Shown here piece after piece: positions 10,960 through 21,590 of a stretch of DNA of 64,000 bases. Origin of the DNA: Cryptomeria japonica (Eukaryota; Streptophyta; Pinopsida; Cupressales; Cupressaceae); contig NC_081405.1 in NCBI RefSeq assembly GCF_030272615.1, forward strand, positions 577,255,752 to 577,319,751. Reading direction: 5' to 3'. Every line of letters begins with the position of its first letter. The stretch's first letter is position 1. The notes under the pieces were generated by a model. That model had not been told where the DNA came from and made no database searches. It saw nothing but the letters and a program-made list of their open reading frames with translations. The translations under genes were made by a program, and so were the position numbers.

Positions 10960-11190
10960 TTCTGAGCCATAGTGATATGAACTATGCCATGGTCTACGAC
11001 TGCTGACCCAGGGATTATTTCAAACAGTTCATGGGCCCCGTTAAGATACCCACATCTTGTGTATGCCACGATAATACCAGTCCATGAGACCACATTCTTT
11101 TCACTATAAGATAATTCATTTTCATCTACATTAAAAACTTCAGTATCGGCTGCCTCCAGGATGGTGCTATAAAGAAATGCATCATTATTC
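10960..11190 (-). pseudogene. PPR-like gene fragment
   Basis: The minus frame reads NVVSWTGIIVAYTRCGYLNG then AHELFEIIP, a textbook pentatricopeptide repeat of the plant PLS/E-type proteins (organelle RNA-binding factors). The upstream codons (DAFLYSTILEAADTEVFNVDE) and downstream codons are not repeat-like. Only one repeat remains, so it is a gene fragment. A second copy is at 51.68-51.9 kb in unit B1. Confidence 0.6.
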
Positions 11191-11415
11191 TAATTCTTGG
11201 AAGTTGGTGAATTTGAAACCGTGTGATTGGGCCTGATCTTTTGCGGTTGCAATTGTAAATCGCCTACCCCTTCTACAATACAAATTTCTTTTATTGCATC
11301 CATACCAATCGTACACACCATAGTCTTTCCCAGATGCTGAAGTACCTAAAGGCTAGTCAAAAGGCCTTTCTCAAAATCGTGTAGGATGGATATTGCAGAT
11401 TCGAAAGGAACTCCC

Positions 11416-11670
11416 CTATTCATGTCTTTTATACTCATATCCATTAAATCTGTCCATGGCTTTAAAGACTTCTTCTATGATTGTCATGGTCACAAAGGTA
11501 GAACCCCGATTCACCTGCTCTATGCTTACAAACAACCCCATGGGAAGAAGCCTTTTCTTCATGTTCCAATGGAGAGTCTGAATCTCTTCGCCAACACATT
11601 TGAGAGACTCCTTGATTGCTTCTAAAGTTCTGGTCTGAACCTCTAGTACAACACCTTGGTCTATTCGTTT
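11416..11670 (-). pseudogene. Unrecognised gene fragment next to the PPR piece
   Basis: An open minus frame of about 80 codons without a start codon (LEAIKESLKCVGEEIQTLHW, FKAMDRFNGYEYKRHE) ends with TAG at 11416. Unit B1 holds the same frame, with mostly conservative substitutions, at about 52.16-52.40 kb. A further conserved piece ([14 protein letters not shown]) lies at 11.28-11.34 kb and also occurs inside the TIR element at 32.25-32.33 kb. The source gene is not recognised. Confidence 0.35.
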
Positions 11671-11719
11671 TCTTCAACCACTTACTCTTCGGCCAACATA
11701 TACCTAAGATAAACTTCAC

Positions 11720-13547
11720 ATCACATCAAATGTATGAACGATTTTTCCAATGAGAACACTTCACATCACCTCCCATGTATCTACTAATGATTTATCCTTC
11801 CTTATATATCACCCACAATATCCCAAAGTATAAATTATGTCAGCTCAAATAATACCTAATGAATGGAACGTGTAACATAACATAGGTTGCCCTCAAATGT
11901 ATTTATCATAATCAAAAATAGGTTGTAGATGAATCCAATACTTAGTTAAAAACCAAACATGTCATACTATATCCTTCAAAGCTGACGAAAAAGGCCAAGA
12001 TTTTTGAAATTTAAAGAACATACCACATCGGTTCAAATATCAACATTGTTGTGCTCACTATTTGTCTTCATGCCATTGAAGAGATTCAAAATATTATGCG
12101 GATCAAGATGAAAGGACTAAGATAATCTAAAACCTTTCTACAAACATCTCCTAGAGTAATCAATCAACAAGTTCTCACAGAAAAGAAAAACATTTCTCAA
12201 CTAGTAAACATTGTGCTAACTAGGCATATTGTAGGACATCAACATAGTGAATATTGTGTGTTGGATCACCGAAACACCTAAAATTAATATCAGCTATCTA
12301 ATACACCATCCTTAACATCCTCCGAAAACCACACAATCATACCAATCACCACAATTGAATGTATACAATTCTAGTGATCCTACTTGGACATATTTCACTG
12401 TCAAACAATGTTCTAAGGAGCAAAACCTTATTTCTATAGAGCATATTATGACTTGAAAACTTGACAGTAGGCCCCTAACACACTACAAATCTTAGTTATT
12501 GAAGCGCACAATTAGAAGATGCAATGTGCTAAAATGCAAAGAAATTTAACGACATACAATCATAAGGAAATAGATTGTTCTATACTTATCAACAAATCTC
12601 TTCAATCCTCTAATTATGAAGATGAACTCAAATGTCATCCAAATGACTTCTTTAACATCTAGAAATCAACCAAAGTAACTGCATCATATAACCAAGACAT
12701 AACTCATGTGTATCAATACATACCATCTATTTTAGACTAATATATTTTTATTTGATGTAACTCCATACTATCTTCTATGCCTAACCAATTTGCACGGGCA
12801 CAATTGATCTCAATTTGCTTAACACACATCATCTGATACGTCAATGACCACCATACATACTCGAATCATCTCCTCAATGGCAACACATATTGTCAGACAT
12901 CAAGTTGACATCAATGACAACACATTGTGTCAACAATCTCTCGGTTGGTAATACTACAACATATATCAGTAAATCTACATCTCTACATACTCTTCCCCTT
13001 TCACCAATATCAACATTATTCATCTAGTATCTCTTTCATATTTTACCTATCTAGCATCTCTCCCCATTTGACATCAAGGACAAAGACATAATATTTACAT
13101 CATCCAAAACAATATTGCATATGCTCCCCTAACAATGTACATTCATTAGAAAATTCTCCCCCTTAAATAGAGATCCCTCCAAAGACAAAACCAATATTAT
13201 ATACAAAAATCTTAAACTATAAACATAAAAATCACATTGTATTCTATTGCAAAATTGTACAACCCAAAGTATTCTTATCTATCCCTTAGCTCACTCTTAG
13301 AGGTAAGATTTAGTAATTACTCTTATTCTAAGGAGAGCCACGCTTACCATAATTTTGATTGTTTTAATTTTATTAGGCCCCTTAGATAATATTCCAAAAG
13401 TTGGAACGCCAAGGACATATACCTCTTGAATATCCTTTCAACCCTTTTGAAACATACATAAAGAGGGTAGAGAACTCCACAGAATTCTCATCTATTAGAA
13501 CTAGAACTAGTATCATCACTGTACAAGTATTGAGGCAAAAACAAAAC
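11720..13547. other. Unit A spacer, non-coding, with antisense GGGGGAG tracts
   Basis: AT-rich sequence with no supported gene. Several C-rich tracts (CTCCCCC/CTCCCCATTTGACATCAAGG near 13060-13160) read on minus as ...TTGATGTCAAATGGGGAG, similar to the PPT end of plant Copia elements, so part may be an old, decayed Copia 3' end in minus orientation (weak). The same stretch occurs in B1 (52.44-53.18 kb, truncated) and B2 (56.21-57.7 kb). The last 250 bp are the conserved flank of gene copy 2. Confidence 0.4.
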
Positions 13548-14280
13548 ATGGCCGATGAGCAGATCGTATTTGAAATGGAGCAGAGCCAGCAGGAAGAGGA
13601 AAACATTGTACAGTCACTTCACCAGCGTTTGGAAGATCTTGGCGACCGTGTGTATGCCTTAAAAGAAGAATCAACCAAATCAGAAATTGAATTTCATCGT
13701 TTACGTAACCACGTACTGGATAATGCGTCCATATCTCCTCGTACAAAGAGTACGTTTAATCGACCATTAGATAAAATCTGCGACAATCTTGACGATCTAC
13801 GTGTTTTATTGAGGAAACGGCAATGGTCAACATTTCCAAGGTCATCGATTTCAGTTGGTTATCTTAGTAAGAAAGAGTTTGAGTTGCCAATTGGCTGTAG
13901 TAATGAATGTGAAGATCCAAACAATGAATATGTTAACAGGAGGGATCCTAATGCAAAAACTAGATCATTCGTACCGCCTAAATCTGGTAGGCGTAAAAGA
14001 GGTGTGTCGACGTTTACCGCAAAGAAGAGGATATGCTCTCACTGCAACCACAAAGACCATACGTATAAGGAAGGGTTTGAGTTGCCAATACGTTGTGGTT
14101 ACATGTGAAGATCCAAACGATAGATATGTTAACCAAGATACTAATAGGAGTTATCCTAATGGAGAAAGTAGAAGACCATACACACCACCTGAATCTCGAA
14201 GGCGTAGAGGACGTGGGTCAAGGACTACCGCAAAGAAGAGGATTCGTTCTCACCGCAACCACAGAGACAATACCTATTAA
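13548..14280 (+). pseudogene. Coiled-coil/repeat protein, copy 2 (one frameshift)
   Basis: The start ATG at 13548 opens MADEQI. It reads without stop through the coiled coil, the ICDNLDDLRVLL block, the first long repeat (FELPIGCSNECEDPNNEYVN, RRKRG, AKKRICSHCNHKDHTYKE) and into the second (FELPIRCGYM), then meets TGA at 14106-14108. Comparison with copies 3 and 4 shows two bases missing after GGTTA, so this is a 2-base deletion frameshift. The second repeat continues in another frame to TAA at 14278-14280. The CSHCNHKDH part has C-x2-C-x4-H spacing like the first three ligands of a retroviral-type zinc knuckle. Before the ATG the same frame stays open back to about 13401 without an ATG. Confidence 0.55.
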
Positions 14281-14307
14281 ATATATAAATAAATAATTTT
14301 TCAATTG

Positions 14308-14500
14308 TAGGCTTCTATCCAAACGATAGATACTAATAGGAGTTATGCGCACCACCTGAATCTCGAAGGCGTAGAGGACGTGGATCAAGGCCTACCGCAA
14401 AGAAGAGGATTCGTTCTCACCGCAACCACAGAGACAATACCTATTAAATATATAAATAAATAATTTTTCAATTGTAGGCTTCTATCTGTGAATAGTATCA
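14308..14500 (+). repeat. Partial tandem duplicate of the 3' end of gene copy 2
   Basis: After AATTGTAGGCTTCTATC the last part of the gene (from CAAACGATAGAT on) and its 3' flank are repeated, with two internal deletions; the copy again ends CCTATTAAATATATAAATAAAT. Not seen in units B1 or B2, so it arose after the units separated. Confidence 0.7.
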
Positions 14501-17230
14501 CAGATGCATATTATCATGTGAATTGTGGTCATTTTATTGGTATCACTTGCTTTTGCTAAATATGATTAGTACCCAAATATGCATATTAAATAGAGCAGTC
14601 ATAGTCCATTCTTTGAGTTGAATCTTAATATGAAAAATATGTGTTAATTATTCTTGTCATTAATTATAATATAAATCTTTGAATCTACAGCTTTCACAAT
14701 TTTTCACTTGTGCATATTCTTAATATGATTGTGTCAATAACACGTCTCTTTCTCTTTTGGTGTAATTTTGATATTGGCATCTCTTAATTATTCTCATTCT
14801 AAGGTTATTATGGCTTAGTATGCATTATTTTTTAAGACTATTTTTTGTTGTTAATTTCAAAATAATGGTTTTGGTTAATGTGTATGTGGTTTGCTAGTGA
14901 AGTTGAATAGCTCTTAGAAGGCTCACTACAAATCAAGTCTTGCTAAGTGCAAGGCTTCAATATCATATGAGATGAGGCTAGGATTGTCTTATTTGGATAT
15001 GTCATGTTTAAAAGTTCTTAATCGATTACATCTTTTCAAAGTTGAATGATCTTACGTATTTTAAACTCTTTTGTTTACCAATAGGGAAGTCATTAGATTC
15101 CCTTCTATTCTTCACACAATATGGGGTAAAATTACACACTAAAGAGCTCTTTTACATAATTTCATTTGAACATTTTAGATAAATAATGCAAATGGGAGAA
15201 TCTCCTATGATTCTCTGGTAGAAAATAATATAGAGTTCACTTGATATCTAATTATCACATTTTAAATACATGTTTTTAAGTTATAGGTACAACATACTAC
15301 TGTACCTATTTTTTAAAAATTTTGGGTTATTAATTCGAGAATCATCTAATTTGTAAATTATAACAATAAATGATAAATTATTATTGATGATGTAAAATAA
15401 CAATATATCAATTTCAATGTTATATTATAGTTCAATTTTTTTTTGGATTGTTTTACCAAATAATTTTTGTAATATGTTTTTCTTTCAAAAAATTTTTTAT
15501 TATAATTTAATACTTTTATTAAAAAAGTTGTCCCATAATGTTAAAAAATTAAATAATATCAATATTTTGGGAACATAGATGTTGAATTTGATAGTTGAAG
15601 AATCTATATTTATATTTCTCATATCTAATTAAATATTTATATTACCAATTTCTAATTATTAGCAATATAATTCAATGCATTGTCCATTCCCTTCGATAAA
15701 ATTTGTTTCATGTATATAGAAATATAATTATACTTGATTGTAAATAAGAAATCTATATGTTAGTTGAATAATTTTTTCTCATATTTTTAACTTACAATTT
15801 ATTATTATTTGTTGTGATAAACCTATGTTGACTAGTAACAAGCGAATATGTATTATAATAAATTAAAATAAAAAATAATTTAAAAAAAAAGAATGAGGGC
15901 AAATGAAGTCAAGGATTCATGTATTCTTTTTGGAATTCAAAAGTTTGTTTGTACTATGTGAATCATCCTTAGGTTTTTCTTCTTTTGGCTATTTCTATTA
16001 GTATGACTATCTAAATTGTGTTAGGTAGTTCATGTTAAATATAATCATTAGGCATCGTGTAGGAGATGTCGTCAATTTCTCATATTTAGAGTCACTTCAG
16101 GTTTTACTAGATGGTCTAATGTGTTTGCATGATTTCACATGGGAGGTTGTAGATTAGGGACCACAACTGAAAATGAAAGTAGTGGTAGATGACTAAAGTG
16201 ACCTAGATGAGATAGTAGATGACATACATAGAGTGGTTTTTTATGTAGAGTTACAAATGGGTATAGATTATAGTGTGGGAGAAAAACTACCGTAAATGGT
16301 TCACTATAGGATTAGGAGAAACCTTTTGTGCGAAGGATGTGTGATGCAATGATGGAGGCTTCCAGGAGACTAAGAGGTAGATGGGTAGGCTACGTATCAA
16401 GGGTGGTGGTAGTAAGGAGGGGTAGGGGAGGATGTTGGAGTAGATGTGGACATGCTACCTTCATAGAATGGAGGGATGGTACATGAGAGGATGCCGTAAC
16501 AAACATTAATGACATTTGTTTTAATATAAATGACAATTACTCTCATTTATCTTGCCCTAACAACTTAAAAATGGAAGAGGGGGAAGAAGGATACCTTGAG
16601 TAGATGCCAGAATTTTGATTAGTAGAATTGTGGGAGTGGGATAAATTAATAAAAAATAAGAAAGTAAACTTAGGGAAATGATTAGCACAATCCCTCAACC
16701 ATGTTGATGTCATACAACCTTTTCTAGATGATGTTAAAGTTAGACTACATATGATTTTTTATTAATATTTAAAACATCTAGAGATAGACAGGTGTGGAAT
16801 CTAGGCATACCTATCTATGGTGACATCTAAGAGATTTAATATCTAGGATCTCAAATTAAGGGTGCTAGTTATTGTGGCTTTAAGGTTACAATATGTGACT
16901 TAGGAGTATGGGACCACATGTTGTCTTGGAGATAAATTTATTATGAAAATTTAGCTCACAGATATATTGTTAAATCATAAACACTCTATCGTAAAAAATA
17001 TATTTTAAATTTAAAAAATTGCATAACATGGAGAATACCTCTCATAAACTTTAGCTATCAAACCATATTTAGAAAGAGAGGTTGACCAAATCAAAATAAT
17101 TGTCACGAGTATTTTAATAGCTATCCCAAGTGGTCAAGCACAAGAGATTTCATTTATAGAAAAAACTATTCCATTTAAATATTGTAACATGTCCTAAATA
17201 GATGTGGTTGATAAGCTATGTTTAGAAAGG
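14500..17230. other. Unit A AT-rich stretch without genes
   Basis: Very AT-rich DNA with many short A/T runs. No coding frame, RNA gene or terminal repeats recognised. The whole stretch is repeated at 53.5-55.97 kb (with a roughly 390-bp deletion relative to A near 54.27 kb and a roughly 100-bp additional segment near 54.0 kb) and at 58.6-61.39 kb. Confidence 0.6.
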
Positions 17231-19250
17231 AATAGCATTTGAAAAACAAAATGAGTAGGAGCCGAGGTTGTGGTAGGATTTCAGTGGTTGTAGGAGAGGT
17301 AGATGAAGAGGGCTCTACTATGTGGTTAGTAGTGGGGTTTTTATTTTCTATATTTTTTCTTCTAGTTCTGGTGGAGACACTGCCTACTAGGGTATCATTC
17401 TCTAGGTGGGCCTTTCCTTTTATTTCTTGGTTGTGGTTATTGTGTTACTCGTCCCTGTTGTTATAGTTATTCTCTTAAAAACACCTATTCCTGTGGGGGT
17501 TTCTAGTTTTTGTTATTTCTTCTATGGTTGTGGTTTTATTCCCCCTATCCCTTTCCTTTGATTTGATGTTGATCATCCTATCCTATTTTGGCTGGATGTT
17601 TGAGTTTGTTGTGTTTTTCCTTATCGATGCCCCTCCATCTTTGGTTGTGGTCTGTATTTTCAGCATTATTCGTTTGGAGGATTTGGAAAGAGTTTGTTGG
17701 TGGGGTTTTGTGAGATGAGTGATCTTGACTTCTCAACTTGGAGGCTCTCCCTATTCTTTATTTGGGAGCTATCTCATAGTATTGTTTTCATCTACTCTCT
17801 TGCATTTTGTAAGGTTGTCTTGTTTGGACTAGATTTTTTTGGCATTGATTCCTTGGCCTTAGATATATTATTTTTTACCTTGGGTACTCTACAATGGTGT
17901 TCCAATCTGTTGTTGTGGTTTATCTCTTCCCCGTGTGCCTCCAAGCAAGTCTCTAGTGTGGCTTCTTCTATTTTCTCTCTAGAATACATCAAGTCTAGTG
18001 TTTTCTATTGTAGTGGATCCTCTACCTCTCAAATTAATTGCCTCTTCTTCCCCTTATCATTGTTAATTCTCCTTCTTATTAGACACCACCTATATTACAT
18101 CTGGGCTAGTTGTGATGGATATGGGTGGTGGTTTTGTTGTTTGGGCTAAGGGGTTTGTTTTTTCAACCTTCCATTTTTGGTAGCTATGGTTTCAATCCTT
18201 TATCTATCAGTTGTTAATGAGAGTTTTTGTATTTCTATGAATATGCATTCTTCAATGAAAGACAACTTTCATTTTAGAGTTGGATCTTCACTAGCGGTTG
18301 TGGGTTGGCTTTTGTTGTATTTTGTGGGCTAGTTACCATTTAGAGAATTAATTAGAGAGGTGTCTACTTCCTTTGTCCCTGCTTCTATTATGGTCACTAG
18401 CTTCCTTTCGAGAGTGTTGTTTTCTTCTTACTTTTTAGTGATACTACTAACGATAGACCTATTGAGGTTGGCTGTGATGTTTGTTTGTAGGGATTTGTAC
18501 TAGTATAATGTTTAGAGATGCCTTTAAAAACCCTTTGAATTTTTTTATTCTAGAAAATCCTTTGGTCATAGATTTAGAGGTTGATGTCACCATCATTGCT
18601 TTTTTCCTATCTCAATGTGGCTAGTGATACTGTAGGCAATGGACCTATTGAGATAGTCCAATACGTTCTATCTATATGAATCACTTTAGGTAAACATTTT
18701 AGGGGTGCCTTTTGAAACCCTTTGGGTTGTTTTGTTCTAGTCCATTCCTTAGCTATCCTATTTAGTGTTTGTCTAAAATGGCTAGGTTATTATTCTACTA
18801 CAAGGTTTCTAGGTACCTTCCAAAACTAGTTATTTTTTAGAGCTTTGTGGTTTCCTTCGTTGTCTAAGAATATCTCTATACAATGCCTTTAGACAAAAGG
18901 TTGTAGAAATCCTTTCAAAATCTGTTATTTGTTTATTGTTTCCTTAACTGATTTGTTTCTTGTCTAAGGGTTTTTGTTTGGAAGATGGTTAGGGATTCCT
19001 CCCTAAGCCCTTTAGTTATGAAAATTTCATGTTTTTGGAGATTTCAAAACCCTTGTTCCTACCTATTGGTTACTCCAATCAAAATCCTCTCCTTGAAAAA
19101 TGGTTTAACCTTTTTTTTTATTTTGTAGCTCTCATTTCTCATGAGCTCCTTTGGCTTGTCTACCTAGTTGGATATTATGTAATGGTTAAGGCCATCTCAT
19201 TTCTTTGATCAAACCCTTGGAAGTAGGGTTTCAGGATAGATTTTAGAAAA
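17230..19250. other. Unit A T/G-rich stretch with hydrophobic chance ORFs
   Basis: Strong T+G bias on the plus strand produces Phe/Leu/Val/Trp-rich frames (17239-17466, 17524-17718, 17694-18149). They are not kept open in the B2 counterpart (61.39-62.2 kb has stops and indels), so I read them as compositional artefacts. The T-rich 3' side (19.0-19.25 kb) resembles a LINE 3' UTR, without firm evidence. Confidence 0.45.
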
Positions 19251-20250
19251 TTATTCACAAAATACTCAAATCTTAATGAAATATTATTAAACAGGTTTCT
19301 ATAGAAAGGTGATTCAACTAGATTTCAGATGGCACTGGTGTCACATCCCGATTCAATCGTACAAGAAAGTTATGAACATTATAGCAGCTAAAAACCACAA
19401 AACAATATGGAAAAAAGGCTTTAATTTTGTATTATTCTTCTTGTCTTCACCCAAAAACTCACTAACAACCATTCCTTGACCCAAAAGAGGTTGTTTAAAC
19501 TTTTTTACAACCATTTCTAACTCTCCCTAAATTATTTTTGAATAGGTGACTATTGGTTACAAAGAAATGCTAATTAATATGGCAATTTTTTCAAAAAGTT
19601 GACAACTTTGTTCAAACTCAAAAAAATGACTCAAACCCACCTATACTCACCCTAGACATATTAAAATAGACTTAAAAGGACTTATTACATAAATTCCATC
19701 CACTTGGAGTAATTTGACCATGATTGACCACATTTGATGATTGACCACATTTGGCCTTACAAATTGAATTGTATGACCTTAAAAATGAAATTGTATGTAT
19801 TAAAATTGGTCCTTATGATCTTATTATGTTTCCACAAGACAAATTTAAAGAAATAATTACAATAAATCCTTCATGAGGCATAAGAGTGACTAGGTGCTCC
19901 TGAACCATACTCCCCATGGAAATGAAACTCAAGTCCCTTGAGTGAGGACCTACAACAAGATAGTGTTTTATATTTTCCTTCTTTGATCTCCAAATGTTTC
20001 TCTCATTTGGTGTACCTTTCCAATGAGCTAGGTACTAAAAGCATTCACCAACTCTTGATCCTGCACCAACATTTTGTCTCATGTTCACTCTCGGCTTGCC
20101 CATTCTCTTGCTGAGGTATTTGGACCTGTCAAAGGATAATTGCTGCCCTTTCAAATCTAATATTCCTGATACCTGCACTGAGACAAATACAATAACAACT
20201 TCATAGATAAAAAAAATTTGATTAGTATCAATGGCATACATGAAATTTTT
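19250..20250 (-). other. Possible old Ty3/Gypsy LTR/3' remnant
   Basis: Read on minus, a short frame (YLAHWKGTPNERNIW, about 20.0 kb) looks faintly like a chromodomain end, and the following stretch, including CGGGATGTGACA near 19.35 kb, looks LTR-like. There is no PPT/TG...CA pair or partner, so this is a weak call. The counterpart is in B2 from 63.2 kb to the window end. Confidence 0.2.
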
Positions 20251-20849
20251 GTTTTGTTTCTCAAATCTCCTAGGTGCCTCCTACCACATGACACTGCCTA
20301 AGGGGGTTATCTAAATTCTTTTATCATCAATCTTAACATCAACCTGATCCTCTTTTAGTAAGTTTATTAGAAAATTGGGAAGACCAACCACTGATATTTT
20401 ACCATCTTCTTCTAAGGAAATTGGAAAATGTGAGAAGAGTCCTACTTAGAAGGGGAAGAATTGTGAACTTAGATTCATTACCCACTCTCCAATCTTGGAG
20501 ATCAAGGGTTTTGAAGGTTTTGAATTTTAGAATAAAAATTTAGCTAAGGGAAGGAAGCTTGTAGTTGGTGGGATGTTTGAATTTCTTGGGTTGGAAGGTC
20601 TTCATCAAATATTCATCATTGCATTCAATTTGCAGGAGTTGAGGTTTGTACATGTCGCCTTAAAAATTAAATGTGTTTTCTTGTTGTTTCATGTCTAAAT
20701 CTTCAAGTTTGAAAGTGTATTTGTGTGTGATTCATGAGTTTGATTTATTGTGATTTTTATGTGTTGTTGCATATTTTTGTATGCATTTCATATGGTTGTA
20801 TATTTATGGGAGTTAAGACCACAGTCACCCTTGGGAGGGCAGAGTAGTC

Positions 20850-21243
20850 TTGGGCATCAAAGAAGAAGTCTATAGTGACCGTTTCATCAGTTGAAGCTGA
20901 ATATGTAGCAGCCACATCAACAACATGTCAAACAATCTGGATGTGGAGATTATTTAAGGATCTATTGCACACTCAAGAAGACTCTACACCAGTATTCTAT
21001 GACAACAAATCAGCAATTTCATTATCAAAAAATAATGTTTTTCACCAAAGGAGCAAGAACATTGATACAAGATATCGTGTCATCAGAGAATTGGTGAACA
21101 ATAGAGAAATCCATCTTGAATTCTATAGATCTGAAGATCAGTTAGCTAATAGTTTTACTAAAGCACTATCTAAAGAGAAATTTGAATATCTACAAGAAAA
21201 TTTGGGAATGATTGAATCTAAAATTTTTAGTCGAAGAAATTGA
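20850..21243 (+). pseudogene. pol: Copia-2 RNase H C-terminus (5'-truncated)
   Basis: From 20875 the frame is open for 122 residues to TGA at 21241-21243: VEAEYVAATSTTCQ, WRLFKDLLHTQED, YDNKSAI, the SKNIDTRYRVIRE motif and EDQLANSFTK, typical of the Copia RNase H end. It is better preserved than Copia-1 (the DNKSAI Asp is intact; Copia-1 has HNKSAI). The left side is cut by the duplication junction at 20850, not by a 5' LTR. Confidence 0.85.
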
Positions 21244-21247
21244 GGAA

Positions 21248-21590
21248 TGTAAGAAGACTGATATTTTTCATCATGCAGTTAATTTATCCCACCATGTAGT
21301 TGGTCAAAACCTAAAATACATGACAGTTAGATTCTCATGCATACATAGCATGAAATAGTTTTTTTGTTTTGCGCATGTAATAAAATGGTTCAATTTTGTA
21401 TCCATGCATGCATGCATGCTAGAGCAGTTAGTTACCACCGTAAAAGCCTATAGGGTATACAAGTTTTCATTTAATTATTTCTCCATGCAAGTGAGACCTT
21501 TGCATGCATAGTTTCCACCATAAAATTGTTACCTTTGCATGACTTGGCTAATTAATAGATAGATATTCTAGAAGGATGATGAATCCTCTA
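21248..21590 (+). repeat. Copia-2 3' LTR, first piece
   Basis: Starts TGTAAGAAGACTG after GAGGAA and follows the Copia-1 LTR until CCTCTA, where the Gypsy element begins. It continues at 31830-31904 and then at 51630-51669. Together about 460 bp, a full LTR. Confidence 0.85.

Larger units (their letters stand above)
5799..10962 (+). mobile_element. Copia-1: full-length, inactive Ty1/Copia retrotransposon with TSD
   Basis: Flanked by the 5-bp duplication CATTC (5799-5803 and 10958-10962). The 5' LTR is 5804-6282 and the 3' LTR 10459-10957. An initiator-Met-type primer site follows the 5' LTR, and a polypurine tract (AAGGAGGAA) precedes the 3' LTR. The internal region encodes Gag, CCHC knuckle, protease, integrase, RT and RNase H in Copia order, with many stops and frameshifts. 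The two LTRs differ at many sites, and the 3' LTR carries an extra piece near 10883-10905, so the insertion is old. The target joined the DGK-side sequence to the PPR-side sequence of unit A. Confidence 0.85.
10060..20849 (+). repeat. Segmental duplication unit 1 (Copia-1 3' end plus unit A)
   Basis: The order 'Copia RNase H - 3' LTR - CATTCTGAGCC - PPR fragment - repeat-protein gene - AT/T-rich tail' seen here restarts at 20850, with the second copy interrupted by later insertions and continuing at 51670 to the window end. The junction 20849/20850 joins the end of unit A to the middle of a Copia RNase H frame (at GGGCATCAAAGAAG, equal to 10061), which is how a head-to-tail duplication breakpoint would look. 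Confidence 0.6.

Noticed and set aside
11462-11719. 85-codon minus ORF in unit A with Cys/Trp-rich sequence
   Set aside because: The other minus frame (LEAIKESLKCVGEEIQTLHW) is conserved at protein level in unit B1; this one is its shadow.
17239-18149. Series of hydrophobic ORFs that look like membrane proteins
   Set aside because: Caused by T/G-rich composition; frames not kept in the B2 copy (61.4-62.2 kb); no family resemblance.
20000-20100. Chromodomain-like YLAHWKGTPNERNIW
   Set aside because: Only about 15 residues fit, aromatic cage not evident and a stop interrupts; kept only as a weak note.
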